The notes beneath the pieces were generated by a model that had not been told where the DNA came from, made no database searches, and worked only from the letters and a program-made list of their open reading frames with translations. A stretch of 64,000 nt of DNA from Siphonodentalium dalli (taxonomy: Eukaryota; Mollusca; Scaphopoda; Gadilida; Siphonodentaliidae), in the NCBI GenBank assembly GCA_032622095.1, contig CP136061.1, positions 3,658,001 through 3,722,000 of the forward strand, written 5' to 3'. The translations under genes and the position numbers were made by a program. The first letter of the stretch is position 1. Each line of letters opens with the position of its first letter. Below, piece after piece: positions 28,301 to 42,700 of the stretch.

Positions 28301-30678
28301 TTGAAGTACTTTGTGGTTGGATAATGTCTTATCAGAGCATTAAAATATTCCATTAAACCGTATTTATACTGCTGCTAAGTCATGTTGGTGTTGTTAAACT
28401 TGATGAATTGACACAATCAGTAGAGAATTTATGAACCATGTCATCTCAAAGTTTATTTATACTGGATCTAGATATTCAAATAGGTTCATATTGGATCTAG
28501 ATATTCACATAGGTTCATATTGGATCTAGATATTCACATAGGTTCATATTGGATTTAGATATTCACATAGGTTCATATTGGATCTAGATATTCACATAGG
28601 TTCATATTGGATCTGAATATTTACAAAGGTTCATATTGGATCTGAATATTCACATATGTTCATATTGGATCTGAATATTCACATATGTTAATATTCGATC
28701 TGAATATTCACATAGGTTCATATTGGATCTGAATATTCACATAGGTTCATATTGGATCTGAATATTCACATAGGTTCATATTGGATCTAAATATTCACAT
28801 AGGTTCATATTGCATCTGAATATTCACATAGGTTCAAATTGGATCTAAATATTCACATATGTTCATATTGGATCTGAATATTCACATAGGTTCATATTGG
28901 ATCTAAATATTCACATAGGTTCATATTGGATCTGAATATTCACATAGATTCATATTGGATCTAAATATTCACATAGGTTTATATTGGATCTGAATATTCA
29001 CATAGGTTCATATTGGATCTGAATATTCACATAGGTTCATATTGGATCTGAATATTCACATAGGTTCATATTGGATCTAAATATTGACATAGGTTCATAT
29101 CAGATCTAAATATTGACATAGGTTTATATTCGATCTAAATATTGACATAGGTTCATATTGGATCCAGATATTCACATAGGTTCATATTGGATCTAAATAT
29201 TCACATATTGGATCTAGATATTCACATAGGTTCATATTGGATCTGAATATTCACATAAGTTCATATTGGATCTAAATATTCACATAGGTTCATATTGGAT
29301 CTGAATATTCACATAGGTTCATATTGGATGTAAATATTCACATAAGTTCATATTGGATCTGAATATTCACATAGGTTCATATTGGATCTAAATATTGACA
29401 TAGGTTCATATTGGATCTAGATATTCACATAGGTTCATATTCGATCTAAATATTCACATATTGGATCTAGATATTCACTAGGTTCATATTGGATCTGGAT
29501 ATTCACATATGTAAATATTGGATGTGAATATTCACATATGTTCATATTGGATCTGAATATTCACATATGTCTATATTGGATCTGAATATTCACATAGGTT
29601 AACATTGGATCTGAATATTCACATAGATTCATATTGGATCTGAATATTCACATATGTTCACATTGGATCTAGATATTCACATATGTTCATTTTTGATCTG
29701 AATATTCACATAGGTTCATATTGGATCTAGATATTCACATAGTTTCATATTGGATCTAGATATTCACATAGGTTCATATTGGATCTAGATATTCACATAG
29801 GTTCATATTGGATCTAGATATTCACATAGGTTCATATTGGATCTGAATATTCACATAGGTTCATATTGGATCTAGATATTCACATAGGTTCATATTGGAT
29901 CTAGATATTCACATAGGTTCATATTGGATCTAGATATTCACATAGGTTCATATTGGATCTAGATATTCACATAGGTTCATATTGGATCTAGATATTCACA
30001 TAGGTTCATATTGGATCTAGATATTCACATAGGTTCATATTGGATCTAGATATTCACATAGGTTCATGTTGGATCTAGATATTCACATAGGTTCATGTTG
30101 GATCTAGATATTCACATAGGTTCATATTGGATATAGATATTCACATAGGTTCATGTTGGACTTATTTTATTCTGAAATAAGCCCATAGTTAACTTATTAT
30201 TATAGCGATGTTTAGGCTTTATACATTTATACATTGTGAAAACATTGAAGTACTTTATGGTTGGATAATGTCTTATCAGAGCATTAAAATATTCCATTAA
30301 ACCGTATTTATACTGCTGCTAAGTCATGTTGGTGTTGTTAAACTTGATGAATTGACACAATCAGTAGAGAATTTATGAACCATGTCATCTCAAAGTTTAT
30401 TTATTCTGAATATTTCTACCATAAGTTCCGTTACCTGCATTGGTAAAACACTATTGAGAGCGACCATGTTAATGCTAATAGTAGTTTCGTTGAAGGCCCT
30501 GCCATGATAAGTTATACGTTTTGTTTACAGGTACTTGGTTCTTTCTGTTGGGAATTTTCGTGCTGACCATGGTATATGACTCTCCGCTTACAGATTGTCA
30601 TATAGGAGAGCGAGAAGTGGCTCTGTTTAAATCAGCTATGACAATGAATCCGAGTAATATTGGCCTGGTAGGTACCCA

Positions 30679-30727
<49 letters not shown>

Positions 30728-33700
30728 CATGAAGATGGTATCACCCCCTCTTATTTGTACCCGGGATTCAGGCTGTTCAGGCGGTACGCTGGATTAATAC
30801 CTCTCTGTTGACTGGTACTCGGGATTCATATTAGTATGAATTAACCATGACTTGTATTCGCAGGATTCACCCCTCTCTGTTAACTGCTATTCATGATTCA
30901 TTGGGGGTAGGATTGACACCCTCCCTGAAGCCATTCGTATCATTATGCAGATAACATCTTAGGCTGTAACGCCAGTCATCAACAAGGTATTTAGCATATT
31001 CAAAACCAGAACTGAGTTCAATTTCAAAATTAAAAGTATCAACGTTAGACTATTGAATTGTCGCACTTCCATACTGTTGAATTAATTATTTAGTTTCGAA
31101 GAGTTCCCTTTAGATAACATGGACAAGAACATGGAGGAGTAGATAATCTTTCTTATATGCATTATTGATAGCTCTCCAATAACGAAAGTGTGTGTGCTGA
31201 AACCTTTGTTATGTACACAACACTCTTACAGAGATTTCTTAACCACATCGCTGATCGCGCATTATGTTCCACTATTTCAATCCAGATATGATTTTCAGAA
31301 TATGTTCACCACTTTGACCTTTTCCAATGTTTACCGTAACGTAACGTAACGTAATGTGATGTGAATCAGGTTTTTCGAACTGAATAACAAATTCTTATTC
31401 CAAAATAAGTTATTTTCATAATTTTGATATCCAAATTGTCAGAAAACAGCGTCAGTGTTATAGAAGGATTACACGCACTGACCAGTATTGGTGCAACCAT
31501 TGCCGTAATGTTTATGTCAAATAATGAGTACGGGATAAATTAGTAAATATTTACATTTATGCGTATTTCAGCCGTTGCGTTCTCTGAAATGGTGTAGTCG
31601 ATGAGGTTGCAATTTTTAACAATCTTAGTTCATTGCTACCTTCTTCTAATGGGGATAATGTTTGGATACTAACAGATTGGTTTTATGCAGTGAAATAAGT
31701 CCACAATTATGTCTTTAAACTAAGGTATGTACTCTGATTGGTAATGACAGCGCAAGTAATGTTTACATAACGATGATTTCAATATGTGAAATCTTATTAC
31801 TGGAGTTATTAATAATGAAACGAGAACTAAATCAATCTATTGTGACATGTCAGCCTGTTCTCCTGAAAAACAGCACACTATCTGCTTGTAATATAACTGT
31901 TTTTAGGTATATAATCTGCTTTGAATCGCCTCATTTGATGAAAGTATTTAAAAAGTCGTGTGTTATTTTATTTGTGCCATATAATCTGCTTTGAATTGCC
32001 TCATTTTTAGTTGATAATGTGATGAAAATGAGAACTTTTCAGGTGTACGCTCTTTGTTTTCATTGTGGCCGGCGCCATAAAACGAAATAACGGGTAAGAG
32101 TCCATGTTCTGCTTATTTCAGAATCAAAGTTAGTTGTTTTTAAATACTTTCATCAAATTAATGTTATTTCGCATGAACCCACATCGTAGGCATTTAATCC
32201 CTTTAAAGGTACATAATCCGATTCGATGGTCCCTGTATCATCCAGTTACAACAACAACGGAATTTCACCGAAAGCCGATTTAGTTATCCAAATTAGTGTA
32301 TTGATTGATTGATTAATACTATCACAATAATACCAATCACGATATCATATTTGCCGTAGAAGTCCTAAAATGACTGTTTTTCTTGGCCGTTTGGAGGTGT
32401 GCGAGTGTTGTTTACAACTTCCATATATGGTATTTCTTAATAAAGTAATTGCCAATAAAGTGTTATCAAGGATGTAAACACATACTATTACCACGTGTAA
32501 ACAGCATGGTGCCATATAACATATAATATTTGCATGGATAAAACATGATAACACGATTCAAAAATAAGTATAAATGCATGTATCCGCACATTAACTATCA
32601 CAGCATACCGTATTCTTGTTGATGGCGATACTTGTCATCGACTTCTATTCAGCAATTGGTCGCCACTGATGCACATAGAGCCGCGACCATGCGTGACCTC
32701 TTGTAAAGGCTTGTGTGCATGTCTGTACTATTTCTATAAGAAGTCAGCTTATTTTTACAAGGTCGCCAAATATTCCAGATGGTGAAAAATAACAGTTTTC
32801 AAAAATAGAAATATATTAACTCTTAGCTTTGATGGGTCGGTTCTTCGACTCAATTCATATGTTTGTTTACCCCCGAAGCCAACGTAATTGTAATTTAGGG
32901 ACGTTTATGCGGATTATAAATCTTTAATAACTAATCTCATCAACGCATGATATAACATGCAATAGAATAATTCATACCATTGGTGAGAAATGTTCAGATA
33001 ATAAGTTGAATAATTTGTTGAACTTATTATCTGAACACCCCTAATAAACTAATCGTCAATGTGTACTTAGTATAGAAGGGATTGATAAACATAAAATTAA
33101 TAAACGTGGGAGGAAACTGCCTTTGTGTCGATACTCAAGCTAATGGATACAAACTATAATGAAGTTTGTAGTAGCCAACGCTATACGTTGTGACATATAT
33201 TTCACCATCAGACATGTGTACCCCTGTCTTTGGTTTGATTATCAAACTACCAGCCATCTATTACCCTTTCTATACTAATGCATCCTTGATGAGTAGTGAT
33301 CCCAAAGCAAATGTTCAGATAATAGGTTCAACAAACGACTAGATATAGGTTATTTTAGCTGTATATCGTCTGCTATATATTACATGTCCATCCCTGCAAA
33401 TCAAAGGTAGACCATACTGATCTACACTTTTAAACTGAGAATCCATTTAGTGATCTTAGTTCAGCTTACTACAGGGTTCACACTGTCATATGCAAAATTG
33501 GTCAATGGCCATTTGTTTTCAAAAATGGCCAAAAAGAATTAATTTGGCCAAACTTTTGGTCAAAGTTTTTTTTTCCCCAAAATATGAAATCTAATTCAAA
33601 AACCCGAATTTACAAAATTTACTCATGGCAGTGCACCATCAAACAATGGCCACCAAATACAATAACACAGTAATGAAGTTAAACACTAACGAATCCTTTG

Positions 33701-36700
33701 TCTGTCATAATGCTGAATGGTAGATGGTGGGTAGTGGTATATTGTCAAATAACAATGGTTGGATTAAAAATGTCTAGACACGGTATTTAATTCGCCAAAG
33801 TTTTTTTTAATTTCGCCAAATAAAAATCAGAATTGGTCAATAAAGATTTTCGGCCCATATTATGAGGAAAAGCTTTTGTGTATCAGTATAAGAAAGAGAA
33901 TTGCTAATATTACATACAAAAGTTTGCCAAATGTAATGTTGACGTTTTCGTAATCATTCAGTTACAAGAACGACAACACATACACAGTAAGACATCCATG
34001 AGATGTATGATATACGTATTCATACTCATAATCATCATCATCATTTGATTGCAAATCAAATCTGATGACTTTTGATTGCAATATTAACTGATTACAAATG
34101 AATGTTCATGTATGTCACAAACATCGCTAATTATTAATCATATTCATATTTCTAGAGTTGGCAGAAGTGTCAATCATTGTTTTGAAATCGTCCAAAGATG
34201 TTGTATCCACTATCATATCGGAAATCTATTTCACGCCAATATTTCACGTTGCGTTAAAAAGTACAGTAATGCCCTTATTAATCGACTCCTTTAACCACAG
34301 CAGAATTATGGGTAACTTTTCAGGATTTAGTCGGAAATATGGCTTGTTGCCATTCATCAGAAAGCTCTCACCAAGAGCTTTCCTATGAATGCAACAAGCC
34401 ATATTTCCGACTAAATCCTGAAAAGTTACCCATAATTCTGCTGTGGTTAAAGGAGTCGATTAATTAGGGCATTACTGTATGTCCAGATGTATTCATTTAA
34501 CATGGACATTGCAGCTTCCAACTCTGCCCTTTTGTGTTGTTATGGAGAGTAACTTCTGGAATAAGGACTTTGTATTGATGTTATAATGATTCCTGAGAAT
34601 CTGAAAAGTCTCAGTTACATTTGCCCTGAATTTCTCAAGCTACGATGAACACGTTCTATTTCAACACTTTAGTACTGCTGATGAGGGTCCCACACTGTAT
34701 TGGAATATTCTAGAATAATACTATTAATTTTAAAGCTGTCGATGGTTCCATGGAAGAGTATAATGACGTCGCTTCCTGTTATTGCGGTGATGGCTGCTAC
34801 ATTCTGTAGAAACTGGATTGTCACACTGACATATACAGAGCAACCTCAATACTTCAAGGATTCCTTTGGCCAAAACTCAGCCACGGTTAGTGTAACCTCT
34901 TCTATACTGAATGGATTCGCCCATTCAACTATCCAAGGTTTAAATGGTCTATAGTTCATTTGGAGGGAGGTTACTGTAATAGAAGTTTGGGCGTACTTGT
35001 CAGATGGCGAACAACATACTTTATCATTTCGCTGTTTATAATTATCTTGATAACGCCAACGAAACTTTAGTTTCTATCTTGTTTGTATTTTGCTAAATAA
35101 AATCATTGAAAAACATTTGAGGAAATTGACAACGATCGAACGGAAGTCGGAAATAAACACTTTATATCTATTCTTTACCTATACTTGCTGGTGTGAATTT
35201 CAAACACTTAAAAGCCATTTATAACATATATTGCATCAACATACTCAGGGTCGATAGAAATTCCAACGCGGACCCCAATTTGCGGTCTTCGATGACTAAC
35301 TCCGAATGGAAAGAAATGCTACTAGTTGTCTTATTATATCTTCCAGTGATCACTGTCATGTGATACGTATGCAGCTGAAAAAGTGTTAATAAGGGGGTAG
35401 TCATGTAGCACATTCCTTTATCACCAACTAGATTATCGCATTTCACCGTTTCGCCGTTGAGTCTTATTCATTAGACTAATTTTGTTTTCGTGGTATGGTA
35501 ACTAAGGACTGCACGTTCACAATCGCCGAATTTTATGTAAAGCACTGAATATTGACATCTGTGTTGATGATATAGTGAACATCTGTCAACGAACTGTTAG
35601 TCAAAACAATGTACTAGTAACTTCCTCGCACTCAACTTCAGTGTGCCCCCCGTGACTCCACATGTTTAAACTTTCAGCACAATTGACGTGGCTCTCCCTA
35701 ATTTATCATGTCGGGAATATTTTACATTTATTTCTTTTTAACGTTTTACACTGAAGAAAATTCAGGATCACCGTTTGTTCATTTCTGGTGCAAAAACTTA
35801 CATGATGTCAATGGTATATAGTCTGTTTATATAAGTATTGATGTTTTTGATGACATGTATGTATATTGATCATGGAATGTAATACATGATGGTTTTAGAC
35901 GACATATATGTTGAAATTATTCTCATTGTTTGATTTTCCAACCATATATTAGTGGGGAATATATTCTTTTTAGACAAACATCATCATATTTTTCTACTTT
36001 GTGTCCAATGTATTTCTGAAAATTTCAACATTAGGGGTGTCTCGTCGGAAATTTCAAACTGTTGAAAAGTTTGATGTACCAGTTGGAAAGGTCCAACACA
36101 AGGAAGGGGTGTAAATGGTATTTTGCGAACAAGGGGTGTTTGGTCTGTTTCAGGGGGTGCAGGTGGAAATTCAATGTGGATGCCCCCCAACGAAGACCCT
36201 CTATCCACGTCCCTGATTATTAGTCTCTATACTTTATTGCAGATTGGGCTGTTGGGGTGTGTGCCACATTTTCTTATGGGCAGCACAGCTATGACCTCTG
36301 GGTTTATTGTCGATGCAGCGACTCAATCCAAGCGGCTTACTCTAACTGTAGCGAGAAAGATGGCAAACTCTCTTGGTAAGAAAACTTCAAATATCAGGAC
36401 TGGTTAGATTCACGCATCAGCTATATGTCATAGTACGATAGAAGAGACGAGGTGAGCACGATGAGAATCCGTCCGATTTACCATCTCCCGATATAATATC
36501 GATATGTTAACAGGACTGATCGGCGAAGTATGGAATACTATTAAGGCCAAAACATTATCATAATGGCGCTTCTAGCGAAAGCATCGAAAGCGCCAGAAGA
36601 GCCAAAACGTGCGACATTATGGTGCACATCTTGGCGCTTGTGTCGATTTCGGAGCGCGCCAACATGTACGATGTATATATTGGTTATATGTGCAATGTAG

Positions 36701-39700
36701 CTATTTTACATTGCAATCAACCATACATGTATGTGTGAACTTTCCTCCATCGATTTCATAAAACTGAAAATTTATTTTAGCTGTACATGTTTGAAATGTA
36801 CATGTAAAACCTTGGTATACGGTATTAATAACAATCTATGCCATAAAATATGATTAAAATTCTATAATTCATTACCATTTGAAACGTCTGTGTCTCAGAA
36901 GATGCCCATGGAGAAATAGAAAACAGCTGAAATAATAGAAAGATTCCCCCGTTATGGCTCCCAGAATTCAACAGAATTCAAACTAAAAATGTATTTTCAA
37001 TGGAAGGGGACTAACTCTATCTTTAAAATATAGATTTATTCGCCCTCCATTGAAAATAATTCACATTGAACTACAATCCAGATGAAACTTAAGCACAAAA
37101 CACGTCGTTAACTTAACAAAATGTTCACAGTTTATTACACCGGATAATACAATGTTTTTGAGCTTCCTCCGTCAAATGGTATATAATATAGCATATATGT
37201 TATATATGTGATATGCGGGTTCGAAAATTATATGGGCTTTTAATTTAACATTATTACATTCCTATGTGACGATAATTTCACTTTAACTAGTGCGTTATGT
37301 ATTCATACCCGCTATCGAAATGTATTGTGGCTATAAGAGCGGTATTATGCCAAAAAAAAGTGTTTTGGTTCTCGGGCAATGAGGGAGGGAGGGTTTTATT
37401 TTTATTTTTTATTTTTTTTCTGCGCATAGTAAGCATGGACAAAGATACCTTCCTCTGTCTAGTAATAACCAGAAAGGTAGAGGGAACTGTTATGCATATA
37501 AACTCATTTAGTCTTATATAAAAATGACATTGTACTACCAGTGTATGACTGTGATTACCTAACAATATATAATACCCCTGACATTAACTACTGTTATTGT
37601 TGTCTAAAAACTGATACCTCCCCATTCTAATATGTGATCCTGAATTTAGTTCTGTGCCTTTCAATTGTATAAAGTTACAATTAGTGTAAGTTGTTCACAA
37701 TGACTAATTGTAGGAAGAGCATGAGGGTCAGCTAATCATTTTCTTAATTGTAGTCATATACTTCATGTTGTAAGCCTGCAAGTCACTTTTTAACACATTA
37801 CATGTTAGAGCTCAATGCACACTAATATTCAACACATATCTGCTATGGACATGTTGATAAAATCCAAAAACAAAATACAAAAACAAAATTTCAAATTTAT
37901 TTTTTCGTAAGTGTTTTTGTCATAACATCAGGCATTGCAATATGGCGGGGCCTGAGAACCAAAACCTTTTTTTTGTGTTGGCCTTATTCGGATTTCTGGT
38001 AAATGGGATATTTATAGTAGAATATTATAAACAGAATAATCACTGAAATGAACTGGTCACGTGCAATAATTCATTCTAACTCACTCACTCATTCATTCTG
38101 CTAACAGGTAAATCAAATTCCTGCGGCGCTGTAGAGTTTTAATATTAATAAAGATATATGTAGATTCTTTGTAAGTTTTTGGAATATTGCTAGGTTTATG
38201 ACTGCGTTACACTTTGATTTTATGTAGGTTTTGTGATTGAGGCTATGGATGCAATATACTTCGATTTTATGTAGATGTTTGGTGTATTAATAACGACATA
38301 TGTAGATTCTTTGTAGGTTTTGGTAATATTTCTAGGTTTATGACTGCGTTATACATCGGTTTTCTGTAGGTTTTGGAATCGAAGCTATATTCATGATGGC
38401 GTTGTATTTTGTAGGTTTTGGAATCGAGGCTATATTCATGATGGCGCTGTATTTTGTCGAGAGTAATGAGTGGCGGTTGGCGTTCGTTTTTCTGTCGGTC
38501 GGCGTCGGATTCAGCGGTCTTATTGTGGCAGGTATTAGTTTAACACTCTCTTCTACTAAATACTCATTGATGGGTAGTTCCCTTAGGACTTGATCAGATA
38601 ATTAGTTCAACAAATTACCATAGTTGTTAAATTACTTATCTGAGCATTTCCGACCAATTAATAGCAATCCTTCTTCACTTGTATTGTGTCCGTCTGGCTA
38701 TCATCTGCTTATATTAGCTGACCACCCCTCCAAATGAATAATGTAACTTTCATAACTGAATGGGGGAATCCATTTAGTATATAATGTGTTAGTGTGACAC
38801 ATTGATGCTATGTTTTCATTCCTCCCGACCCTGTCTTTGTTGCTCAAGTATATACGTATGAGCAAATAAATATGTTCAAACCACACTCGGGTCTGGTTAG
38901 GATCCACGGGGCCGTATTTACATTTATCTATTGACGAATGTGCTATCTTGAATTTGATTGGTCGATAGCTACACAAGATAAATCCGGATTGTGTGGTCAA
39001 CATCGAACTCTCGTGATATTTCTGGGAAAAACACATAATTTTTTCCGTATTGCGTAGCTGCCTCGATTCCGGAATATTATAGTGTCGCTTACGTCACAAC
39101 GTGGAAGTAAATTACTAAATATCGTCTGTTGTTTTTTTGAGATCCTGAAACACACAGAACCGTTTTCCGTATCGTGTAGCTGCTTGGAATATTAGGTTCA
39201 AATTTCCCTATTCATTTCGATGGGGGACAGAAGGAATATGTTGATTTGAATATACTGTTAAGGTAAATATATAAAATCGTCACCCCGTATCTGTTAACGT
39301 TGTACCGGTTTTTACATACCCTCAGCCGTCGGCCTCGTGGGATACGACTAGCGTCGGGTAGGTAAACACGGGGTTACTAATAGTATGGTTTTATTTCCAG
39401 GCTACCAGAGCGACCATTTGTCCATAGCGCCCGCGTACTCGCCCATATATACACTCGCGTCACTGTAGGATCGACGGGGACCGTATACATACATGGTTTT
39501 CTTTGCAGGGTACCAGAGCGACCAGTTGACCATAGCGCCTGCATACTCGCCGATAATAGTAGCCTACACCCGTGTTGGGGCAGTCGGTGCGGTAGGATGC
39601 ACGGTGACCGTTGCAGCTATAGTTGGAGACAACCACGTAAGCCGCCCTCTAACTCTCAAATACGGTCTATCTCTCTATAACAATTTATATACAGTTTCCT

Positions 39701-42700
39701 GGTTATAAAATAATCAACATGAGTCGAAGACTCCTATCTGTAAACGCTTATATCAATTATTATTAATTAGCTACAGGTTATCGGCCGCAATAAGTAGAAC
39801 GCTGCCCGCGTCATAAGTAACAAAAGGTCGGCCAATAAGTAGAAAACGCGGCCAATAAGTAACAAAAAGTCGGCCAATAAGTAGAAAACACGGCCAATAA
39901 GTCAAGGTAACGTAAATGACGTCATACGTAACTAGTTCGATCGGCAAAGAATATTGGGTCGACGGAAGATAGATTACAGTTGCTTTCGGATGAATTACGG
40001 ACTGTCACTGCATTTTTTTTGGGAGTAAATATACGTGGATGAACTACTATCCGTATCAATACCATTCCCAGTGGAAACAGACAGTACTGTGAAATCGCTT
40101 CAAGTTATTCACTAAGTTCACAAGAATAAATATTGCAGCAATAATTGTTAATTTAATAAAGCGCACAATGGAGTATATCTATGTTAATATATTCAGCCTG
40201 TGAAATAACAATTGCCAATGTTGCTAATTAATAAAATACTTATTAATTGGTTGTTTCCATATTGACCGAGTTATGAGGCCTCGGTCTGTCGTATTAGCCT
40301 TCGGCCTGCGACGTCAGGCCAATACGACAGACCTCAGCCTCATAACTCGGCCAATATGGAAACAAGCAATTAATAACATATAATATTGATTTATTTCGAA
40401 TGTTCTGGTATAATACACATACAATCAATTTGTGGCATATTACGGCTCGCGTTTGTTCGGGGCGTATCATGTGGTATAATTCTATTTAAAATTTTAAAAA
40501 TAGTAACGAAAAGATGTCCCACTTGATTGTCGCATTATATAAGAACACGTCGATATAAAATCAATAATAATTGATAGAAGCCTTTCGGGACAGGTATCAT
40601 CGACTCATATATATTATTTTATACCCCGGAAACTATATATAATGTATTTATGAAGAGATCGACCAACTTTGTACCCATGAAACTATATAAAACGTGTTTA
40701 GAAAGAGATACACCATCTTTGTACCAAGGAAACTATATAAAACGTGTTTAAAAAGAGATAGAACATCTTTGTACCCAGGAAACTATATAAAATGTGTTTA
40801 GAAAGAGATAGACCATCTTTGTAACAAGGAAACTATATAAAACGTGTTTAGAAAGAGATAGACCATCTTTGTACCCAGGAAACTATCTAAACGTGTTTAG
40901 AAAGATATAGACCATCTTTGTACCCCGGAAACTATATAAAACGTGTTTAAGAAGAGATAGACCATCTTTATACCCCGGAAACTATATAAAACGTGTTTAC
41001 AAAGAGATAGACCATATGTGTACCCAGGAAACTATATAAAACGTGTTTAGAAAGAGATAGACCATCGATGTACCCAGGGAACTATATAAAACGTGCTTAG
41101 AAAGAGAAGACCATCTTTATACACATGAAACTATATCAAACGTGTTTAATAAGAGATAGACCATCTTTGTACCCAGGAAACTATATAAAACGTGTTTAGA
41201 AAGAGATAGACCATCTTTATACCTAGGAAACTATATAAAACGTGTTTAAGAACAGATATACCATCTTCATACCCCGGAAACTATATAAAACGTGTTTAGA
41301 AAGAGATAGACCATCTTTGTACCCAGGAAACTATATAAAACTTGTTTAGAAAGAGATAGACCATCTTTATACCCAGGAAACTATATAAAACTTGTTTAGA
41401 AAGAGATAGACCATTTTTATACCCAGGAAACTATATAAAACTTGTTAGAGCAAGCGATAGACCACCTTTGATATCACTGAATCGATTCTCCGTTGCATTC
41501 ATTTATCAAAATACACATGTATTGGAATTGTGTATTATTCCTTTCGACTCATGTTTTCATACTATACGGGTGCAGAAAACAATTGTTTCCTATATTCAGT
41601 CAACGGGAGGGAGTGTTAGCTAAAGGATTTAATTTGTTTGTTTATTGAACTATGTGACTTGGATAAGACTGTACGTTGTGTATAAAGTACGTATAAGAGT
41701 ATTTCGCGTATTAATCAACCTATTTTGATTCCCAGAAACGGGCTGGAGTGTGGCACAAGTGACAATTTCTAGGTATAATTTGGGGATCCAAACTCACATG
41801 GCACTTTAATCTGTGTGCTGAACTTATTAGATAAACATATACCTACAAATAAATGAATTGAAATCGAGTAAAATCAATCAGTGAGTGTCCAGTTATCAAA
41901 TTATGTTCTTATATATGTGAGTTATATCTTATATACATATACGTGTGCTTTCTGTTTTATTGTTCCCATTTTTCTTTGAAAAATAATTAAGAGGTGGTAA
42001 TGTTAAAGTCTTGATTGCGGTACTTACCATTTCTGTTCTAAATACTCATTTGGTGATTAGTTCCGTTGGGAACCATAAGTCGTTTGTTGACGTTTTCTTC
42101 GAACGGCTTCTTCTTCGTGTTAAATGCAGACCCCATTGGGATGAATATATCCATTGCTGTATTTTCGCACTGTTGTCCGGTTCGGTAAATTCAAGTACCG
42201 CTTGCAACGGATTTTGTCGAATTTCTAGCCTGTTCTCTTGAAACTGCGTCCATACTGAACGTATTTCAAAACCAAAGTACGCCCATATCGGCATTATTTG
42301 AATCTGAATTACGCTCTATATGAACGTAAACGGGGCAGGAAAACAATCGTATAAAAGCGTATTCATATTGCAAATACGTCCGCATTGGGCGTATGTGATG
42401 CACCCCATCCATACGAAACACTCCGATATTGGCATTATTTAATCTAAATGTATTCATCGACATGACTTACCAGATTCATGCTCTTTGTATAATGTGGTGT
42501 CACTGCGGCCCGCACCATTCAACGGAATAACAGGTATACGCACATTATGGACTTATTTCATAATCTACTGTTTCGTGCCCCATTTACGTTTATATAGAGC
42601 ATAATTCAGATTCAAATAACGCCAATATAGGCGTATTTGGGCTTTTGAAATACATTCAATATGAACCTATTTGCATGAGGATGTTGGGATTTCGGTGTCA

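Noticed and set aside
27240-30157. CRISPR-like array of 29-bp repeats
   Set aside because: The units are directly adjacent with no spacers, and the sequence is eukaryotic. It is a satellite.
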